From: an uncultured Eubacterium sp.
GTDB lineage: Bacteria > Bacillota > Clostridia > Lachnospirales > Lachnospiraceae
NCBI GenBank assembly: GCA_934316925.1
Contig: CAKREC010000014.1
Location: forward strand, 1 to 44,646
Reading direction: 5' to 3'
Length of the DNA: 44,646 bases
Part shown: in pieces, positions 7,239-14,567 of the stretch
Position numbering within the stretch: the first letter of the stretch is position 1
Layout: each line of letters opens with the position of its first letter
Notes under the pieces: generated by a model
Told to the model about the DNA's origin: nothing
What the model saw: only the letters and a program-made list of their open reading frames with translations
The model's database searches: none
Translations under genes and position numbers: made by a program

Positions 7239-8558
7239 TTACTTTCTTCCTGCGTCCATCACCGCGCGTCTTGCCTGTTTGAAGATCTGGGTCAGACGAC
7301 GTTTTGCCGGACATACAAAGGTACAACTGCCACACTCATAACATTCCATACCATGGATCTTCTGAAAATAATCCAGATCATCCCGTTCAACAGCCGCCGC
7401 CATCATCTGCGGCACCAGATGACTTGGACAGGCATCTGCACAGCGTCCACAACGAATACAATTTGTCGGCGTGCTGGCAGCCACCTCATCACGACTCATC
7501 GCAAGGATCGAAGAACTGGTCTTTGTGACCGGCGTATTCAGATCATACATCGCCATTCCCATCATCGGGCCACCTGAGATCAGTTTCTCTGCCTCGCAGG
7601 AAAGACCGCCTGCTTCCTCCAGTACTTGTGCATGGCTTACGCCATAAGGAACCAGGAAGTTTTGCGGAACTGCCATGGCATCTCCTGTCAGTGTCATAAC
7701 ACGGCTTATATTTGGCGTGGAATTCACAACCGCATCATATACAGCCAGAACCGTCTGCACATTGTCCACAATACAGCCAGCATCTGCCGGCAGCATCTTG
7801 GAATAAATCTTTCGTCCCGTAGTCACATATATGATCTGTCGTTCTGCGCCTTGCGGATACTTCGTCTTTAAAACCTTTACCGAGATGTGTGGATCCTCCT
7901 GCACAATATATTGCAATTTGGCAATCGCATCTGGCTTGTTATCTTCAATCGCGATCACTCCCTTTGCATTTGGGAACAACGAAAGCATGACACGCAGGCC
8001 ATTTACCAGATCCTCTGATCGCTCCAGCATCAGCCGGTAGTCCGAGGTAAGATACGGTTCACACTCTGCACCATTTACAATCACATAATCGATCTCTTCT
8101 TCATTTTTTGGTGTCAATTTCACATTGGTAGGGAATCCTGCACCACCCATTCCCACAATACCGGCATCCTTTACAATCTGTCTGATCTCGTCCTTTGAGA
8201 GTTCTTTATAATCCCTTTTCTCTCCAAAACCAGGAACCGGCGTGTACAACTCATCATTGGTAATAACAACACACATCGACTTGTTGCCGGAAGACAATAA
8301 TCTTGGTTCGACGGCTTTTACTTCTCCCGACACAGAACTGATAATGTTTGCAGAAATAAATCCACTCGCTTCACCAATGATCTGCCCCATCTTCACCAAA
8401 TCGCCCTTGGCAACAACGGGAGTAGCCGGAGCGCCAATGTGCTGACTCATAGGAAATATCAATTCTTCTTTTGGTTTCATTTCCCGAATAGGCCTATCCT
8501 TGCTGAGTTCTTTGCCCTCATAAGGATGTGCGCCTCCTTGAAAGGTTGACTGTCCCAA
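7239..8558 (-). CDS. rnfC: Rnf complex NADH-binding subunit RnfC
   Basis: 439-residue cytoplasmic subunit that exchanges electrons with NAD. It begins with the RnfC pattern GGAHPYEGK, then has the nucleotide/FMN-binding region GMGGAGFPTNVKL at about 136-148, an SLBB-like segment, and two [4Fe-4S] motifs with C367/C370/C373/C377 and C406/C409/C412/C416. The length is the short clostridial type without the long C-terminal repeats of enterobacterial RnfC. The start codon is TTG, supported by AGGAGG eight bases upstream and by the position of the conserved N terminus. First gene of rnfCDGEAB. Confidence 0.95.
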   Translation of the reverse strand: MGQSTFQGGAHPYEGKELSKDRPIREMKPKEELIFPMSQHIGAPATPVVAKGDLVKMGQIIGEASGFISANIISSVSGEVKAVEPRLLSSGNKSMCVVITNDELYTPVPGFGEKRDYKELSKDEIRQIVKDAGIVGMGGAGFPTNVKLTPKNEEEIDYVIVNGAECEPYLTSDYRLMLERSEDLVNGLRVMLSLFPNAKGVIAIEDNKPDAIAKLQYIVQEDPHISVKVLKTKYPQGAERQIIYVTTGRKIYSKMLPADAGCIVDNVQTVLAVYDAVVNSTPNISRVMTLTGDAMAVPQNFLVPYGVSHAQVLEEAGGLSCEAEKLISGGPMMGMAMYDLNTPVTKTSSSILAMSRDEVAASTPTNCIRCGRCADACPSHLVPQMMAAAVERDDLDYFQKIHGMECYECGSCTFVCPAKRRLTQIFKQARRAVMDAGRK

Positions 8559-8624
8559 TGCTAAAACCTCCTTTATTTTTTTGTTTCTTTTGTAAAAATA
8601 ATTGATAGAATCATATCATATAGA

Positions 8625-8653
8625 AGTATATCACATTGTTAAATTTCAAACAA
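8625..8653 (-). promoter_or_regulatory. Probable promoter of the Rnf operon
   Basis: Minus strand TTGTTT (8653-8648), 17-bp spacer, TATACT (8630-8625). It lies between the upstream terminator and rnfC, leaving a leader of about 60 nt. The -35 box is only half consensus. Confidence 0.55.
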
Positions 8654-8663
8654 TAACACAGCG

Positions 8664-8697
8664 AAAAAAAGACGACTAAATCCAGTCGTCTTTTTCC
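8664..8697. terminator. Terminator ending the smORF unit upstream of rnfC
   Basis: GACGACT (8671-8677) pairs with AGTCGTC (8684-8690) around a 6-nt loop, flanked by A-runs and T-runs that give U-tracts on both strands. Nothing on the plus strand needs ending here, so it most likely ends the minus-strand unit that starts near 9180 and isolates the Rnf operon. Confidence 0.8.
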
Positions 8698-8929
8698 AAA
8701 GAAATCCATGGGAAATATTTCCACCGGATCCTTTTCCTATCTTATTGATCTTTTTACTCCTCGGTTACTTTTTCTGCCTGAGTTTCCCTTTTTTCATTTG
8801 CACAATTCTTCGCATTCCACCCTACTATAAATCACATGACACCTCTCCCGGCGTCCGGTCTGCAAAACCATTCTCTGAATACAATGGCTCTTTCCTGTAG
8901 CAGCAAATGCTAATCGAAATCTATTTTAA

Positions 8930-9019
8930 TCATTTTCCAAAAAAAAAGATAATATGTCCCAATATAAGTATGGCAATTACGATACACAAAATCCCTATAT
9001 AAAAAATAAACTTTCGCAT
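8930..9019 (-). CDS. Small membrane peptide, 29 residues
   Basis: An ATG at 9019 preceded by AGGAG (8-base spacing) opens a 29-codon frame reading MRKFIFYIGILC..., which is almost wholly hydrophobic after three polar residues and ends ...FFFGK. It would form one membrane helix with a positive N terminus. The stretch 8559-9303 has no larger gene. Besides this smORF it holds a promoter, tandem repeats, an 11-codon frame, a 20-bp AT palindrome at 9036-9055 just upstream, and about 230 bases downstream with only tiny frames (one of 16 codons, basic, near 8760-8820). I do not recognise the peptide. It could be a small regulatory membrane protein or a type I toxin-like peptide; no antisense RNA promoter was identified. 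Confidence 0.5.
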   Translation of the reverse strand: MRKFIFYIGILCIVIAILILGHIIFFFGK

Positions 9020-9107
9020 ACACTCATCTCCTGTCAATTTTATATATATAAAATTATACAGCGAAGACAAATGTGCTCTCACAGGCTACTCATCTACAGC
9101 AGAAATC

Positions 9108-9143
9108 TCATCTCACTATATACACTATTTTATATGTTTTCAT
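9108..9143 (-). other. Possible 11-codon leader ORF
   Basis: Reads M-K-T-Y-K-I-V-Y-I-V-R and follows AAAGGGG. It is the first start codon with a ribosome-binding site after the promoter at 9187-9214. Too short to judge by content; it may be a leader peptide or chance. Confidence 0.25.
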
Positions 9144-9186
9144 GCTTCCCCTTTCTTCAAAATTTGCGATGCATCTCACGGCAATC

Positions 9187-9214
9187 AGTATATCAGATAT
9201 CCGTCCTTTTTCAA
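9187..9214 (-). promoter_or_regulatory. Sigma-A promoter of the smORF unit
   Basis: Minus strand TTGAAA (9214-9209), 16-bp spacer, TATACT (9192-9187). Predicted transcript about 515 nt, from near 9180 to the terminator at 8664. Confidence 0.6.
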
Positions 9215-9222
9215 TAGATTAT

Positions 9223-9260
9223 GCGCGAACAACGCAACTTTAGCGCGAACAACCAACTTT
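9223..9260. repeat. Two tandem direct repeats of 20-bp period, candidate operator
   Basis: GCGCGAACAAC occurs at 9223-9233 and again at 9243-9253, each followed by a CAACTTT copy (9235-9241 and 9254-9260). The 20-bp period is about two helical turns, and the pair ends 8 bases upstream of the -35 box of the smORF promoter, the usual place for an activator bound as a tandem dimer. Confidence 0.55.
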
Positions 9261-9303
9261 TGACATAATTTTCTCTTTACAAACATGATTTTTATAATTT
9301 TTT

Positions 9304-9555
9304 CTAATGTTTATGTGCATATTTTTCTTTTGTTGCCAACCCCCCGCGCATGTGTCTCTCACTTTTATTTACATCCAATACTTTTCTGGCACTGGCTGCG
9401 AGCGAAGGATTGATGTGAAGGAGACGTTCGGTTACATCCTTATGTACCGTGCTCTTGCTTACCCCGAATTGACTGGCAGCCTGACGAACAGTCGCTCCGT
9501 GCTCAATGATATAATACGCAATTTCCACAGCCCGTTCTTCAATATAATCTCTCAT
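9304..9555 (-). CDS. spoIIID: Stage III sporulation transcriptional regulator SpoIIID
   Basis: 83-residue DNA-binding protein that acts in the mother cell during sporulation as activator and repressor of sigma-E and sigma-K genes. It matches the Bacillus family over the whole length: the RDYIEERA start, helix-turn-helix at about 21-44 with FGVSKSTVHKDVTERL, then INPSLA and HMRGGLATKEKY. An ATG five codons upstream lies in a hairpin loop and is rejected because the family starts at RDYI. The chosen ATG abuts the six-U run of a terminator hairpin, and its only Shine-Dalgarno (AGGGG) is in the 3' arm of that hairpin. No clear terminator follows the gene. Confidence 0.93.
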   Translation of the reverse strand: MRDYIEERAVEIAYYIIEHGATVRQAASQFGVSKSTVHKDVTERLLHINPSLAASARKVLDVNKSERHMRGGLATKEKYAHKH

Positions 9556-9599
9556 AAAAAACCCCTGCATAGATTTGTTTTTTACAATCTATGCAGGGG
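9556..9599 (-). terminator. Terminator of the MATE operon overlapping the spoIIID ribosome-binding site
   Basis: A perfect 14-bp stem (9586-9599 with 9562-9575) with a 10-nt loop starts four bases after the MATE stop codon and is followed by six T on the minus strand. The spoIIID ATG (9555-9553) comes immediately after the T-run, and GCAGGGG in the 3' arm is the spoIIID Shine-Dalgarno. Confidence 0.88.
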
Positions 9600-9603
9600 G
9601 ATG

Positions 9604-10929
9604 TTAATGTATGTCTGCCATGCACTTTTCTTTCACCATCGGAATCGTCAACACCACTGACTTTACCACATTATCCGCAATCATACAATACCACACGGAA
9701 CGCAGATCTCCATGAAAAACCCGGACCATCAAAAAAGTAAACAGGATCCTCACGCACCACATGCTTGCTGTTTCCACCACAAATACATATTTCGTTTTGC
9801 CAAGTCCATAAAAGATACCTTCCATTACGATCATCAGACCAAAAAATGGTTCCGAAAACGCTACAAGCCGAAGCATTTTGGCTCCGAGCGCCGCCACTTC
9901 CTGACTGCTGGTAAACACCCGCATAAAGGGCTCTGCAATTCCAAATAAAACAACCCCGCTTACCACCATCATACCGATCGTCAGAACAATACTGTAACGG
10001 CACACCCGCAAAAATTTCGCGTGATCCCGTTCTCCCAATGAAATACCGATCAGCGTCTGCGTTGCCGTACGCAGTCCATAACCCGGAATATAGAAGATGG
10101 TTTCTGCTGTCACTGCAATCGAATGAGCGGCAAATACCAGATTTCCCATTCCGGTGACCAGACTGGCAAATACAACATATCCAAGACATGAAGTCACACT
10201 GGTACAAAGTACAGGAACACTGATCTCTGCCATTCTTTTCAGAATCTTTCCATCCGGACGAAGTCCCGCAATGTGCCACCGGAGAAGTTCCTTTTTTCGA
10301 TAAACAATAAAAATAAGGATACCGGATATTGTATAAGAAATCGCAGTGGAAACGGCAGCACCCTCCACACCAAGTTCCAGCACATAGATAAATAAAATGT
10401 TAAACACAACATTTAAAATATTCGAAAACAGATGAATGAGCATCGGCGTTTTCGTATCTTTTGTGGCGCGGATCGCCGCTGCCAGAACACTGTTCGCCAT
10501 ACGGAAGATCAACGGCACATTGATTATGAAAAAATACCTGGATGCCGTGCTTCGGATATTTTCCTGGGCTCCCATCCACCCCGGTACATACGGACTGATC
10601 CCCAGCACGACTGCTGTTGCCAATACACCTAAAAGAAGCACAAGCAAAAACGCCTGTGCTGATGTCTTCTGTACCTTTTGTTTGTCCTCGCTTCCCACTC
10701 CTTGCGCGACCATGGCGATCACCCCAACAGAAAGTGCGGAAGCAATACTGCCTACCAGCCAGGAAACGGTCGTCGTAACACTGACTGCCGCGGTCGCATC
10801 TGCTCCCAGATGCCCCACCATTGCCGTATCCACATACTGCATAACCGTGGTAAGCATTTCTTCTAAAATAGTTGGGATGGCCAGTGTTACCATCATGAGA
10901 AACAGGCCATCCTTTTGTATTCGTTTCAT
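9604..10929 (-). CDS. MATE-family multidrug/cation antiporter
   Basis: 441-residue integral membrane exporter of the MATE (NorM/DinF-like) family, with about 12 hydrophobic helices in two homologous halves. The first helices include LAIPTILEEMLTTVMQYVDT and MVGHLG, the usual MATE signature. MATE proteins export cationic compounds using Na+ or H+ gradients; the substrate here is unknown. The ATG is three bases after the Na/Pi cotransporter stop with AAGGAAG upstream, so the two are co-transcribed and probably coupled. The unit ends at the hairpin before spoIIID. Confidence 0.9.
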   Translation of the reverse strand: MKRIQKDGLFLMMVTLAIPTILEEMLTTVMQYVDTAMVGHLGADATAAVSVTTTVSWLVGSIASALSVGVIAMVAQGVGSEDKQKVQKTSAQAFLLVLLLGVLATAVVLGISPYVPGWMGAQENIRSTASRYFFIINVPLIFRMANSVLAAAIRATKDTKTPMLIHLFSNILNVVFNILFIYVLELGVEGAAVSTAISYTISGILIFIVYRKKELLRWHIAGLRPDGKILKRMAEISVPVLCTSVTSCLGYVVFASLVTGMGNLVFAAHSIAVTAETIFYIPGYGLRTATQTLIGISLGERDHAKFLRVCRYSIVLTIGMMVVSGVVLFGIAEPFMRVFTSSQEVAALGAKMLRLVAFSEPFFGLMIVMEGIFYGLGKTKYVFVVETASMWCVRILFTFLMVRVFHGDLRSVWYCMIADNVVKSVVLTIPMVKEKCMADIH

Positions 10930-10932
10930 ATA

Positions 10933-12546
10933 TTATTCAAACTTCCTTGCCGCCTTGGCAATATTCATACAATGATCCGCAACACGCTCCAGATCGATCA
11001 GAATTTCGCTGAAGTACAAGCCCTGTGTAGCCTCGCACTTGCTCTTGGAAAGTCTCTTGATATTTCCATTCTTCATCTTTTCAACCTGATCATCAATGGA
11101 TGCTTCTAAGTTGTAGATTACCTCATAAAGCTCCGGTTCTGGATGTGCAAAATGCTCACATGCAAGGTCAAAGATCTTATAAACAGAAAGTGAGAGCTCT
11201 TTCAGATCTTTCAAAGCTTTGTTGGTGAACTTTTGCTTATTTTCTTTCATCTGTTTGGCATATCCCAGTACATTTTCTGCATGATCGCCAATTCGTTCAA
11301 AATCCGAAACGATATGGAACAGATTTCCGATATGAACAGCTTCCTTTTCGGCAAGACCAAGCTCACTGGTACGGATCAATGCGGCTGTAATCTCTTTATT
11401 CAGAAAATCAATTGCCAACTCATTCTCATCAAATGTCTCTTCCGAGATCGGCATCTCATCATAATATACTTTTGTAGATGCTTCAATATTGTCGCGTACC
11501 AATTTGTGCATACGACCAACTTCCTGGTCGATCTGACCTACCAGCACCGTACCGGACTGATATCCGGATTCATCAATATAATGAAGAGAAGCAGCTTCTT
11601 TCTTGTCGTCGCCTCGTACCAGCCATTTCGCCATCTTCACAAGATACTTCGCAAATGGCAGCAATACCAGAACTGTTGTACACTCAAAAATCGTATTGGC
11701 ATTCGCGATCTGACGACTTGGATTGTCCGGTGATGTCTGTATGATCCAATCCAGAGTCTGCGGGAACAACTGTGTCACAAGCATAAACAGTGCCATTCCG
11801 ATACTCTCAAATAAAACAACGATCATGGCAACACGCTTTGCATCTTTGCGGCCTCCGATCGAAGCCAAAGCCGGTGCCACACTCGCACCAATGTTCATAC
11901 CAAGCATGATATAAAATGCCTGATGGAATCCCATAACACCGCTCAGCGCCATCATCTGCAGTACACCAACGGATGCAGACGCACTCTGAATGATCACAGT
12001 AAATACAATACCGATCAGCATACCCAAAACAGGGTTGGAGAAACGTTTCAATATATCCTGGAACCACGCTTCACTGGCAAGTGGTCCCATCGCCTTGCTC
12101 ATCTCACCAAGACCAATAAATAAAATACCCAGGCTGGCAATGATCTGACCTACATTCTTTGCTTTTGGCTTTTTCGCAAACATGGTAATTGCCACACCAA
12201 TAAATGCAATGATCGGCGCAATCTCAGAAATATTGAACGCGATCAGCTGTCCGGTGATCGTAGTACCGATCTTGGCACCCATCAAGATACCTACCGAACG
12301 CTCCAATTCCATCATACCAGCATTTACAAAACCAACTACCATGACACACATGGCATTGGAACTTTGGATCAAAGCAGTAAGACCTGCTCCAACGATCATG
12401 GCAACAATGCGGTTCTGAGTAAGTTTTTCCAAAACTTTCTTCAAATAAGAACCAGCTACTAACTTCAACCCGTCGCTCATAAGGTTCATGCCGAAAATAA
12501 ACATCGCAAGACCACCCAGCAGAGCAACCACATTCCATACTGTCAT
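10933..12546 (-). CDS. Na+/phosphate cotransporter with C-terminal PhoU domain
   Basis: About 537 residues. The N-terminal half is a Na/Pi cotransporter (NptA/PF02690-type) with repeated QSS motifs: LIQSSNAMCVMVVGF near the start and IQSASASVGVLQMM in the second repeat. The C-terminal part from about 330 is a PhoU-like helical bundle, with LGLAEKEAVHIGNLFHIVSD, FERIGDHAEN and LERVADHCMN. It should import phosphate with sodium, the PhoU part serving regulation. I chose the ATG at 12546 because GGAG lies six bases upstream and MTVWNVVALLGG is the usual family start; an ATG at 12579 with AGGA is an alternative adding 11 residues. Confidence 0.93.
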   Translation of the reverse strand: MTVWNVVALLGGLAMFIFGMNLMSDGLKLVAGSYLKKVLEKLTQNRIVAMIVGAGLTALIQSSNAMCVMVVGFVNAGMMELERSVGILMGAKIGTTITGQLIAFNISEIAPIIAFIGVAITMFAKKPKAKNVGQIIASLGILFIGLGEMSKAMGPLASEAWFQDILKRFSNPVLGMLIGIVFTVIIQSASASVGVLQMMALSGVMGFHQAFYIMLGMNIGASVAPALASIGGRKDAKRVAMIVVLFESIGMALFMLVTQLFPQTLDWIIQTSPDNPSRQIANANTIFECTTVLVLLPFAKYLVKMAKWLVRGDDKKEAASLHYIDESGYQSGTVLVGQIDQEVGRMHKLVRDNIEASTKVYYDEMPISEETFDENELAIDFLNKEITAALIRTSELGLAEKEAVHIGNLFHIVSDFERIGDHAENVLGYAKQMKENKQKFTNKALKDLKELSLSVYKIFDLACEHFAHPEPELYEVIYNLEASIDDQVEKMKNGNIKRLSKSKCEATQGLYFSEILIDLERVADHCMNIAKAARKFE

Positions 12547-12648
12547 TATAATCTCCATTCCGAATCTCCGATTTGCCATCCAAGATCCTTTTCATGTAAA
12601 CTTCTTGTATACAATCTGTGTTATTTATGTAAAACACTCTCATAGTCC

Positions 12649-12677
12649 AATATAACACTGAACCCACCTTTGCACAA
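12649..12677 (-). promoter_or_regulatory. Probable promoter of the Na/Pi-MATE operon
   Basis: Minus strand TTGTGC (12677-12672), 17-bp spacer, TATATT (12654-12649). Leaves a leader of about 95 nt in which a small inverted repeat (GTGTT/AACAC) and a TTGTATACAA palindrome are seen. Confidence 0.5.
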
Positions 12678-12682
12678 TAACT

Positions 12683-13309
12683 TTATGAAATGTTTAGATT
12701 TTTTCGTCTCTCTTGATCCACCTCGATCCATTGATCCAATGTCAGAGGTGTATAATCCGAAAACATGCAAAAACAGTTGATCATCTGGCAGGGAATCTGC
12801 TCTTTTGTGCCATCCGGGCATTGATGGATCATTGCCCGTGTCATCGCTATAAATTGATTCAAAAGAATCTCATCTGTTGTATTGTGTACATGACCATATA
12901 ACATATAAGTCTTTGGATTTCCTTCCTTATCTCTTCGATACTGCCCATTATAACAGATGATCGGATAATGGCTCAGGATCACCTTTCTTCCTTCATCGTG
13001 TAATTCTGCATAATCTCGGATCCACTCAAATCTCGCCGGATCAAATTTACGGTCTTTTAAATATGTATCATGATTTCCTTTTATCAAATATAATCTGCCA
13101 TTCAGGCGCTGCAAGATCTCTGACGTTTTCTTGCCCCGTTCCATCGAAACATCGCCCAGTATCACGACTTCATCTTCCAGCCGCACCTGACTGTTCCATC
13201 GTTCGATTATGTACTCATGCATTGCATCGCAATCAGCAAATCCTCTTTGATCCATTTTGGTCAACAAAGCCTCATGGTAAAAATGAAGGTCAGAAATATA
13301 AAATCTCAT
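12683..13309 (-). CDS. Calcineurin-like metallophosphoesterase
   Basis: 208-residue cytoplasmic phosphoesterase. All metal-ligand motifs are present in order: D7-x-H9 (SDLHFYH), G-D53 (LGDVSM), G-N79-H-D (KGNHD), H114 (LSHYP) and G-H140-x-H142 (YGHVHN). The substrate is unknown; small proteins of this type hydrolyse phosphoesters or nucleotides. The frame is open for 34 more codons upstream, but that extension runs through the ilvE terminator and lacks family residues; the ATG at 13309 has AGGAG at good spacing. It starts only about 20 bases after the ilvE terminator hairpin, with no clear promoter between. Confidence 0.88.
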   Translation of the reverse strand: MRFYISDLHFYHEALLTKMDQRGFADCDAMHEYIIERWNSQVRLEDEVVILGDVSMERGKKTSEILQRLNGRLYLIKGNHDTYLKDRKFDPARFEWIRDYAELHDEGRKVILSHYPIICYNGQYRRDKEGNPKTYMLYGHVHNTTDEILLNQFIAMTRAMIHQCPDGTKEQIPCQMINCFCMFSDYTPLTLDQWIEVDQERRKNLNIS

Positions 13310-13330
13310 ATTCTCTCCTGATAAAACTTT

Positions 13331-13367
13331 AAAAAGGCACAAAGCGTAATTCGTTTTGTGCCTTTTG
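13331..13367 (-). terminator. Terminator of ilvE
   Basis: GGCACAAA (13336-13343) pairs with TTTGTGCC (13355-13362), extended by flanking A/T pairs. The minus strand ends in five T. The next gene's ribosome-binding site begins about 12 bases later. Confidence 0.82.
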
Positions 13368-13389
13368 TATCTTTCTCTATCGGTATGTA

Positions 13390-14415
13390 TTATCGAATTT
13401 CGTGGATCCATCCTTCCGGAGCCTCAATACGACCCATCTGGATACCGGTCAAAGTATCATACAGCTTCTTGGTAACCGGACCCATCTCGTCCATGCCACT
13501 TGGGAAGCAGATCTCTTTACCATGATCAACAATCTTTCCAACTGGGGAAATAACTGCTGCGGTACCACAAAGACCACATTCTGCGAAGTCTTTTACCTCA
13601 TCAAAAAGAACCTCTCTGTGTTCAACTTCCATTCCAAGGTATTTCTCTGCAACGATCATCAAGGACCGTCTTGTGATGGATGGCAGGATGCTGTCAGATT
13701 TTGGAGTAACAAGCTTATTGTCTTTTGTTACGAAAATGAAGTTTGCTCCACCTGTCTCTTCTACTTTGGTACGTGTCGCTGCATCCAGATACATATTTTC
13801 ATCAAATCCCTGATTGTGTGCATCTACAATCGCATGCAGACTCATTGCATAGTTCAATCCGGCTTTGATATGGCCTGTTCCATGAGGAGCGGCACGGTCA
13901 AAATCACATACGCGGATCGTAATCGGTTTTGCTCCGCCTTTAAAGTATGGTCCTACCGGAGTACCAAACAAACGGAACTGATATTCTGTCGCTGGTTTTA
14001 CACCGATAACCGGGCCAGTGGCAAACATATATGGTCTCAAATAGAAAGTTGCTCCAGAACCGTATGGTGGAACATAATCTGCATTTGCTTTTACTACTTT
14101 CTCTACCGCTTCAATAAAACGATCCTCCGGAAATACCGGCATCTCCAATCTCTTGGTGGAGTCAACCATACGGGCTGCATTCAAATCTGGGCGGAAAGTA
14201 ACAATACGGCCATCTTCTGTCGTATATGCCTTCAATCCTTCAAAGCATGTCTGTGCATACTGAAGTACACCAGCACACTCGCTGATCGTAACGGTGGCAT
14301 CTTCTGTCATCGCTCCCTCATCCCATGCACCATCTTTGAAATTGGACACATAACGCTGTGAAGTAGGACGGTAACCAAATCCAATACTTGACCAATCAAT
14401 ATTTTGCTTTTCCAT
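13390..14415 (-). CDS. ilvE: Branched-chain amino acid aminotransferase
   Basis: 341-residue PLP-dependent enzyme of fold class IV that interconverts branched-chain amino acids and their 2-keto acids with 2-oxoglutarate/glutamate. The PLP-binding lysine is K184 in HIKAGLNYAMS. Other family motifs seen: CFEGLKAY near 57-64, FRPDLNAARM near 74-83, LDAATRTKVEETGGANF and the late CGLCGTAAVISPVG, which matches the class II bacterial/eukaryotic-like BCAT type (about 340-360 residues). Start behind GAAAGAGGG. Transcribed divergently from tmcAL and followed by its own terminator, so it is monocistronic. Confidence 0.95.
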   Translation of the reverse strand: MEKQNIDWSSIGFGYRPTSQRYVSNFKDGAWDEGAMTEDATVTISECAGVLQYAQTCFEGLKAYTTEDGRIVTFRPDLNAARMVDSTKRLEMPVFPEDRFIEAVEKVVKANADYVPPYGSGATFYLRPYMFATGPVIGVKPATEYQFRLFGTPVGPYFKGGAKPITIRVCDFDRAAPHGTGHIKAGLNYAMSLHAIVDAHNQGFDENMYLDAATRTKVEETGGANFIFVTKDNKLVTPKSDSILPSITRRSLMIVAEKYLGMEVEHREVLFDEVKDFAECGLCGTAAVISPVGKIVDHGKEICFPSGMDEMGPVTKKLYDTLTGIQMGRIEAPEGWIHEIR

Positions 14416-14458
14416 GTTCGATTCCCTCTTTCTTCTGTTTTCGATTCATCTGCTATCT

Positions 14459-14487
14459 ATCTTACTCCTTGCGGCAACTTGTTTCAA
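14459..14487 (-). promoter_or_regulatory. Probable promoter of ilvE
   Basis: Minus strand TTGAAA (14487-14482), 17-bp spacer, TAAGAT (14464-14459), giving a leader of about 35 nt. That leader is too short for a T-box, and no T-box motif is seen. Confidence 0.55.
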
Positions 14488-14509
14488 GTCTTTCATTAAT
14501 ATTTTTTTC

Positions 14510-14538
14510 TTGCAGTCCGTATTTTGTTTTCATATAAT
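14510..14538 (+). promoter_or_regulatory. Promoter of tmcAL
   Basis: TTGCAG (14510-14515), 17-bp spacer, perfect TATAAT (14533-14538), divergent from the ilvE promoter in the same 150-bp gap. Confidence 0.75.
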
Positions 14539-14567
14539 TGAAACATAATTGATAAGGAGGGTTCATC

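Noticed and set aside
8954..9217. 87-codon plus-strand frame in the spoIIID-rnfC gap
   Set aside because: No ribosome-binding site and biased residues; the minus strand has a promoter, ribosome-binding sites and a terminator in the same stretch.
9223..9260. Start of a CRISPR array
   Set aside because: Only two copies, directly adjoining without spacers, and no cas genes in the window.
13402..14361. 319-codon plus-strand frame
   Set aside because: Exactly antisense to ilvE, composition rich in Cys/His/Arg as expected for a shadow frame; no ribosome-binding site.
14416..14458. T-box or other amino-acid riboswitch before ilvE
   Set aside because: The leader is about 35 nt and shows no T-box sequence or alternative hairpins.
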